Below, one piece after another: positions 59,818 through 64,000 of a DNA stretch of 64,000 nt. Within the stretch, counting starts at the first letter, position 1. Each line of letters begins with the position of its first letter. The position numbers and the translations under genes were made by a program. The notes beneath the pieces are model-generated. The model saw only the letters and a list, made by a program, of their open reading frames with translations. It ran no database searches and was not told where the DNA came from. Source of the DNA: Ostrinia nubilalis (Eukaryota > Arthropoda > Insecta > Lepidoptera > Crambidae); NCBI RefSeq assembly GCF_963855985.1, contig NC_087100.1, positions 6,979,001 through 7,043,000 on the forward strand, given 5' to 3'.

Positions 59818-59916
59818 ATGCCCAGCGCTGCCAGAGCACCGCGGGAAGCGCCATTAAAGACCGACCAGAACACCAAGGTAACCCGCGTCCCTAGACGACG
59901 CGCCATCTATGTACAG
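59818..59916 (+). CDS. Possible first coding exon of a plus-strand gene (CpG-rich)
   Basis: After a GCC-rich stretch, an ATG opens 33 codons (MPSAARAPREAPLKTDQNTK, then VTRVPRRRAIYVQ) and ends at a consensus donor, cag|gtatgt; an earlier donor, aag|gtaacc, lies at 59877. The high CpG density contrasts with the A/T-rich surroundings, as at a promoter. No downstream exon was identified before the window ends and the peptide is low-complexity, so coding status is doubtful. Confidence 0.25.
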
Positions 59917-59919
59917 GTA

Positions 59920-61769
59920 TGTGCTGGCCGCTTAAAATATTGTTATTTTAAATGCAATGTACCTAATATCCGGTTACAGAATTTATTGTACCGAGATACC
60001 TATTCGATTCCCGATTCGAACCCAGATGTTTTTTTTCATAATCATCATAACCATGCGAGTAAACATAATTAATTATACATAACAAATAATTATACACGTC
60101 GGCGCAGAGACGTTGATATTAAGAATATTCTTAATCGCATCCGTCGACACGAGTACATTCTGAGATTACCCACTTGTTAAAAAAAAAAAAAATGTTCCTA
60201 GATGGTGGACTTAGATAGCGTTTATATAAGATGCTAAAGAAAGTTTATGTGGTTTAAGCACTTCAAAAGGGATGATATTTTAACCGCAATTAAACTTTTA
60301 ACAAAAGATTCATAAAATATTTTATGTTTATTACATAAACACGATAGCCACTGAAAAGCAAATAGAATTATGGTCTTATTTTATCGGATGTTTGTTTTGT
60401 ATCTGAACAAACAGGCAACATTTTTGTTTGTCTCTTTGCGGCCTTTCTTTAGCCCTGATATTTTTACAAAGTATATTTTTTTATTCATGACGTCTCACCA
60501 GCTTGTATCTATAAATAATAGATAAAATCTAAGAGCTTCCTTAAACTGTATCGGTATCGGTACATAAGATGACGTCATTTTTTTCTTGTATTGGAAAAAC
60601 ATTGTTATGTAGGTTTGTACCTACTAATCAATGTATGATTAATGCTAATAATACTATTGATAGTCTTACAAAGTAAGCCTTCATCATCATTATTATTATT
60701 TATTTACTAAAAAAAAAAAAAAAAAAAAAAAAGAGGTCAGTTTTACAATTGGTTCGTATAAATTATTTATGTTATAACGTTATAATTCTCATAAGAAGAG
60801 ATCCGACATCATGAAATACATTGAATCATTTCTCTTGCTAAATCTTTTAGACAAGCAAAGTATCTTATTATGCGTTAAAGCGATAATAACTATGCCTTTA
60901 TAAATATAACACAATAATAATTACATTGTAATCAATGTAATAGAAAATTATTGACGCATCAAAAAAGAAATCGGGCCGCTTGTAATAACAACCGGACTAG
61001 TGGACTTTGGTCAGTCAAAGAACGAATCAACCACATAAAATAAACTATGTATTATGTAGGTACCTACCAGTACTACCACTACTTGTAACCTTTAGTTTAG
61101 ATTAAGGACATTTTTTAATAATACCAAAAAATAATGCGATATTATTTTACGAATCGATAACGCTGCCACGAACTCATAATAATGAATGAGTCTTTCTTCC
61201 CTTTCTATGAAGTATAAATTGAGAATTAGTATTTGTTATTTTTTCTTAGCATGATTATAAAAATTCAATCATCACAGTCATAATACTGAAACTGACTGAA
61301 TCAAGGTGTCTGAATAAAGACACGGAGTAGGAGCTTGGTTCAATATTGTCTCAGAAAATGTTAGACGCTTTGGTTTCAGTACATGACATAAACCTATTTT
61401 TTGTTTCTTGAACTTTGTTTGATATTTAGTCATAATTCATATTTTATCGTCTGACGTAGAGATTTCTACACGATTAACATGAATTAATTCCAATTAATTC
61501 GCCTTAGAATGGCGACCATTTTTTTTAGACGTTAATACGTTTTTTCACTAAAAAATAAATAAATAAAAAATAAAAAAATAAAAAAAATAGAATGCTGGGG
61601 CAACAGGTACATCAGTAGTACCATATTGCCCATTTATGCCCATTTAAGCTTACCTTTCTTTGGCAGTGAGTTTTGTATTTGGCAGTCGCGGATCAAACAA
61701 AACGTACCAGACTCCGCTATACACTCCGCAAATAATAAATAAATATCCTTCCTTCGACATTTTACACTA
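59920..61769. other. Non-coding A/T-rich stretch
   Basis: Nothing beyond the poly(A) run and simple A/T repeats (61550-61590). Confidence 0.4.
60703..60732 (+). repeat. Poly(A) run
   Basis: About 25 consecutive A bases, preceded by TATTATTATTTATTTAC. It may be the tail of a degraded retroelement. Confidence 0.5.
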
Positions 61770-61992
61770 CGCTCCTAGTCCCAAACTGAGCAAAGCTATG
61801 GGTCCTAGACAACGGATATAAACATACTTAAATACCGTTTTTATATACATAAGTACATATTATACATAGTAACACCTAGACCCATCACAGAAATTAAAAT
61901 GTATCAATTCAATTTCTGCCCGGCCGGGGATCGAACCCGGGACCTCTCGGCATAGTAGTCCGTTTCGAAACCACTACACCAAATGACTGACA
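61770..61992 (-). repeat. tRNA-derived SINE
   Basis: The minus strand begins GGTGTAGTGGTTTCGAAACG and contains the B box GGGTTCGATCCCCGG, giving the fullest tRNA-like head of the copies here. The tail is truncated near CCTAGTCCCAAA. Confidence 0.75.
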
Positions 61993-62847
61993 AATAAATA
62001 TTTTTACAATGCTCAATTACATCATTGTACCTACCTTACTCTATTTTCTTAGCATATTCTAAAGTCAGGTGCATCCTATAATAACATTAAATAACCACCG
62101 CTTAGCAATATCGTTAGTGAAATCATATAATTTATTGAAATATATAATTATTTAAATAAATATTATAATTTATAGGTCAGGTTTCAAGAATCAAAAGATT
62201 GCTATTAAAAGGTGCTATTAAATAGAAACCAAACTTTTTCCTCGCAACAGTGTTACTTGGAATCCAAATTAATACTGTTTTGGAATACTGGTCAAACTGT
62301 ATCCAAATAAATTAATAAGTTTTAATTAACCACATTATTTATTTATTTAATTAAAATGCAAGTGAGCTTATGTTTTACAACAATCAGAGTGTTAGCCTTG
62401 CAATCACTGTGATCGATTCGGTGTTAACCACTACCGTCGTCAAGCTCAGTTCTGAGATGAAACTGGATAAATATAGGAAAGGAGTGTCGACACGAGGGTG
62501 TTCGGCCCACACAGCACGCGACACGCGGCAGTATTGCCTGCGGTTTGCGCCGCTGTCAACGTTGACACAATTAGCCAGTGTGCTGGATAGACAGGATGCT
62601 CTGTCAACTGTCTTGGCAACTTTTTACAATCAGTAGTCGTACTTAACAGTTAATAGAAGTACAAATAAATGTATAATAATAATACTCTATAATGAACAAA
62701 ATCTTGTTGAGACCGTGATACTAACAATAACAATTGTTATGAATAAGTGATGCAATACGATTATAATACAAAAAATTGCTTTATTATGTATTTAGTACAT
62801 TGACATTTACTCTCTTAACCATTAAACATGGACATTGATCCATGCTC

Positions 62848-62964
62848 TAAACATCTACACGGTAAAATAAATCTCGGAGGCGAAAACAGGATAATTATAT
62901 GATCAAACGAACTTACCAAGTGAAGTTCGATCTGAATTATCCTGTTTTCGCCGAAGAGATTTAA
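62848..62964. repeat. Palindromic relative of the inverted duplication
   Basis: CTACACGGTAAAATAAATCT then CGGAGGCGAAAACAGGATAA on the left and TTATCCTGTTTTCGCCGAAG on the right form an inverted repeat about a 38-bp centre. Confidence 0.7.
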
Positions 62965-63039
62965 GGTCCCTCCCAACCCGAAGATTTCTATATCTTCTTC
63001 CCTGGAGGTAAACGTCAATGTCATCTCTTCTCTAAATAT

Positions 63040-63243
63040 AATGAGACCGCTCGGACACCGAGCCCACAGCGTGGTAGGGGTGGGGTTGCCCGCTCTTTTG
63101 TTTTTTACTACTACTACGCTGAATATTGTGTGCGGATTGGCTTGTCGTACAGGGGTACTACTACACGGTAAAATAAATCTCTTCGGCGAAAACAGGATAA
63201 TTCAGATCGAACTTCACTTGGTAAGTTCGTTTGATCATATAAT
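63040..63243 (+). repeat. Inverted duplication, copy 2, with flanking arm
   Basis: 63040-63205 matches copy 1. 63173-63243 is in addition the exact reverse complement of 62892-62962, so about 210 bp is bracketed by 71-bp inverted repeats. Confidence 0.8.
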
Positions 63244-63259
63244 TTTAATTGAATTCTGA

Positions 63260-64000
63260 ATGAATATAAAACCTTTTGATGTTTTTAAAAGAATGGTTTA
63301 CTTATTTTTGCTGGCTGATATCAAAATTATTAGAGGTTGTATTTAAGAAGATTATAATACTATTTTGGTAAATAATGTTCAATTTTTTTAATACGAAAAT
63401 AAAGAAGATAATAATAATAATTATTTTTTTTTTTTGGTCCCCTTTTGCTAGATAACAACGTTATTAAGATTCACTGAACTTGTTATAAACGGACATGTTC
63501 TTACGTGTATTCATAATTTTTAAAAATGTTTTAGTTTCATATTTAACTCTAGCATTCGAATCAGTTAAGGCTGTTAATTCAATCATCGGATACCTTTCAA
63601 CTAAGTAACTAATTTATTGACATTTTGACTTTTGTATAAACTATCAAAGCCAAACTGATTCTGTAACTAACTATAAAACTTATCTGGCGATTGAAAAAAC
63701 AGCCCTCACTATGTCACAGTATCTTAGCCCAATATTTGTCACTCATTTCAATTTCCCTTTGAGTAAACATAAACTTTCGCATTTTACGGTGTAGTGTCCA
63801 AAATCAATTTAAGAGAAGCAGTTTAGGGCGCCTTATCGGTCGCCGGCAGCTGCCTGAGACAACAGACCCAATGAGCCGGTGCAGATTGTTTTATTAAAAT
63901 TCACTCTAAATCTCTCCCCGTCTTTGTTTTTGAGCTTTGAGAGTTTTTTAGTGGTTATGTTTTTATCGTTCTTATGAAATTGCTAGCTTTGTCTGGGTTA
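63260..64000. other. Non-coding right edge
   Basis: A/T-rich DNA with an ATAATAATAATT repeat near 63409. No gene seen. Confidence 0.4.

Overview
The window looks like nuclear DNA of a moth or butterfly, probably noctuid-like. It is intron-rich and A+T-rich. It is packed with transposon families that I associate with Lepidoptera: short Helitrons that start TCTATACTAATATTATAAA and end CTAGT, RTE-clade LINE tails ending in GATGAT repeats, tRNA-derived SINEs with a TTA-repeat tail, an R4/Dong-type LINE in a TAA microsatellite, and many MITEs. The organism is inferred from these families, not proven.

One large protein gene can be assembled completely by hand on the minus strand. It is the selenium-binding protein / methanethiol oxidase gene (SELENBP1 family), from start codon 54126 to stop codon 26180. 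It has 11 coding exons joined by consensus splice sites, with the reading frame kept at every junction, and encodes 467 residues. The first coding exon supplies only 10 coding bases and lies 5.8 kb upstream of exon 2. The introns are full of Helitrons, RTE fragments, SINEs, palindromic MITEs, a MuDR-type remnant and piggyBac-like elements. A MITE-like repeat begins 12 bp after the stop codon. A second, single-exon minus-strand gene (56871-57326) encodes an unrecognised 151-residue membrane-anchored, coiled-coil-like protein with its own poly(A) signal.

Layout: 1-4970 is non-coding, with a degenerate THAP-domain exon at 1190-1281 and MITEs. 4975-10441 is a hAT-type element with a perfect 8-bp target duplication, filled with nested LINE insertions, including a long intact reverse transcriptase/endonuclease ORF (6761-9166). 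10450-26000 holds Helitrons, LINE tails, MITEs and local duplications but no gene I can support. 26180-54126 is the selenium-binding protein gene. 56800-57330 is the small membrane protein gene. 57330-64000 holds a CpG-rich stretch, a 41-bp minisatellite with compensated inverted arms, a possible first exon at 59818, a SINE and a large inverted duplication.

I saw no viral genome, bacterial operon, CRISPR array or toxin system. The most interesting items are the nested-transposon stratigraphy, the split start and the Cys-to-Ser change of the selenium-binding protein, the covarying minisatellite, the inversion-type repeat cassette, and a 91-codon unexplained ORF next to Helitron ends.
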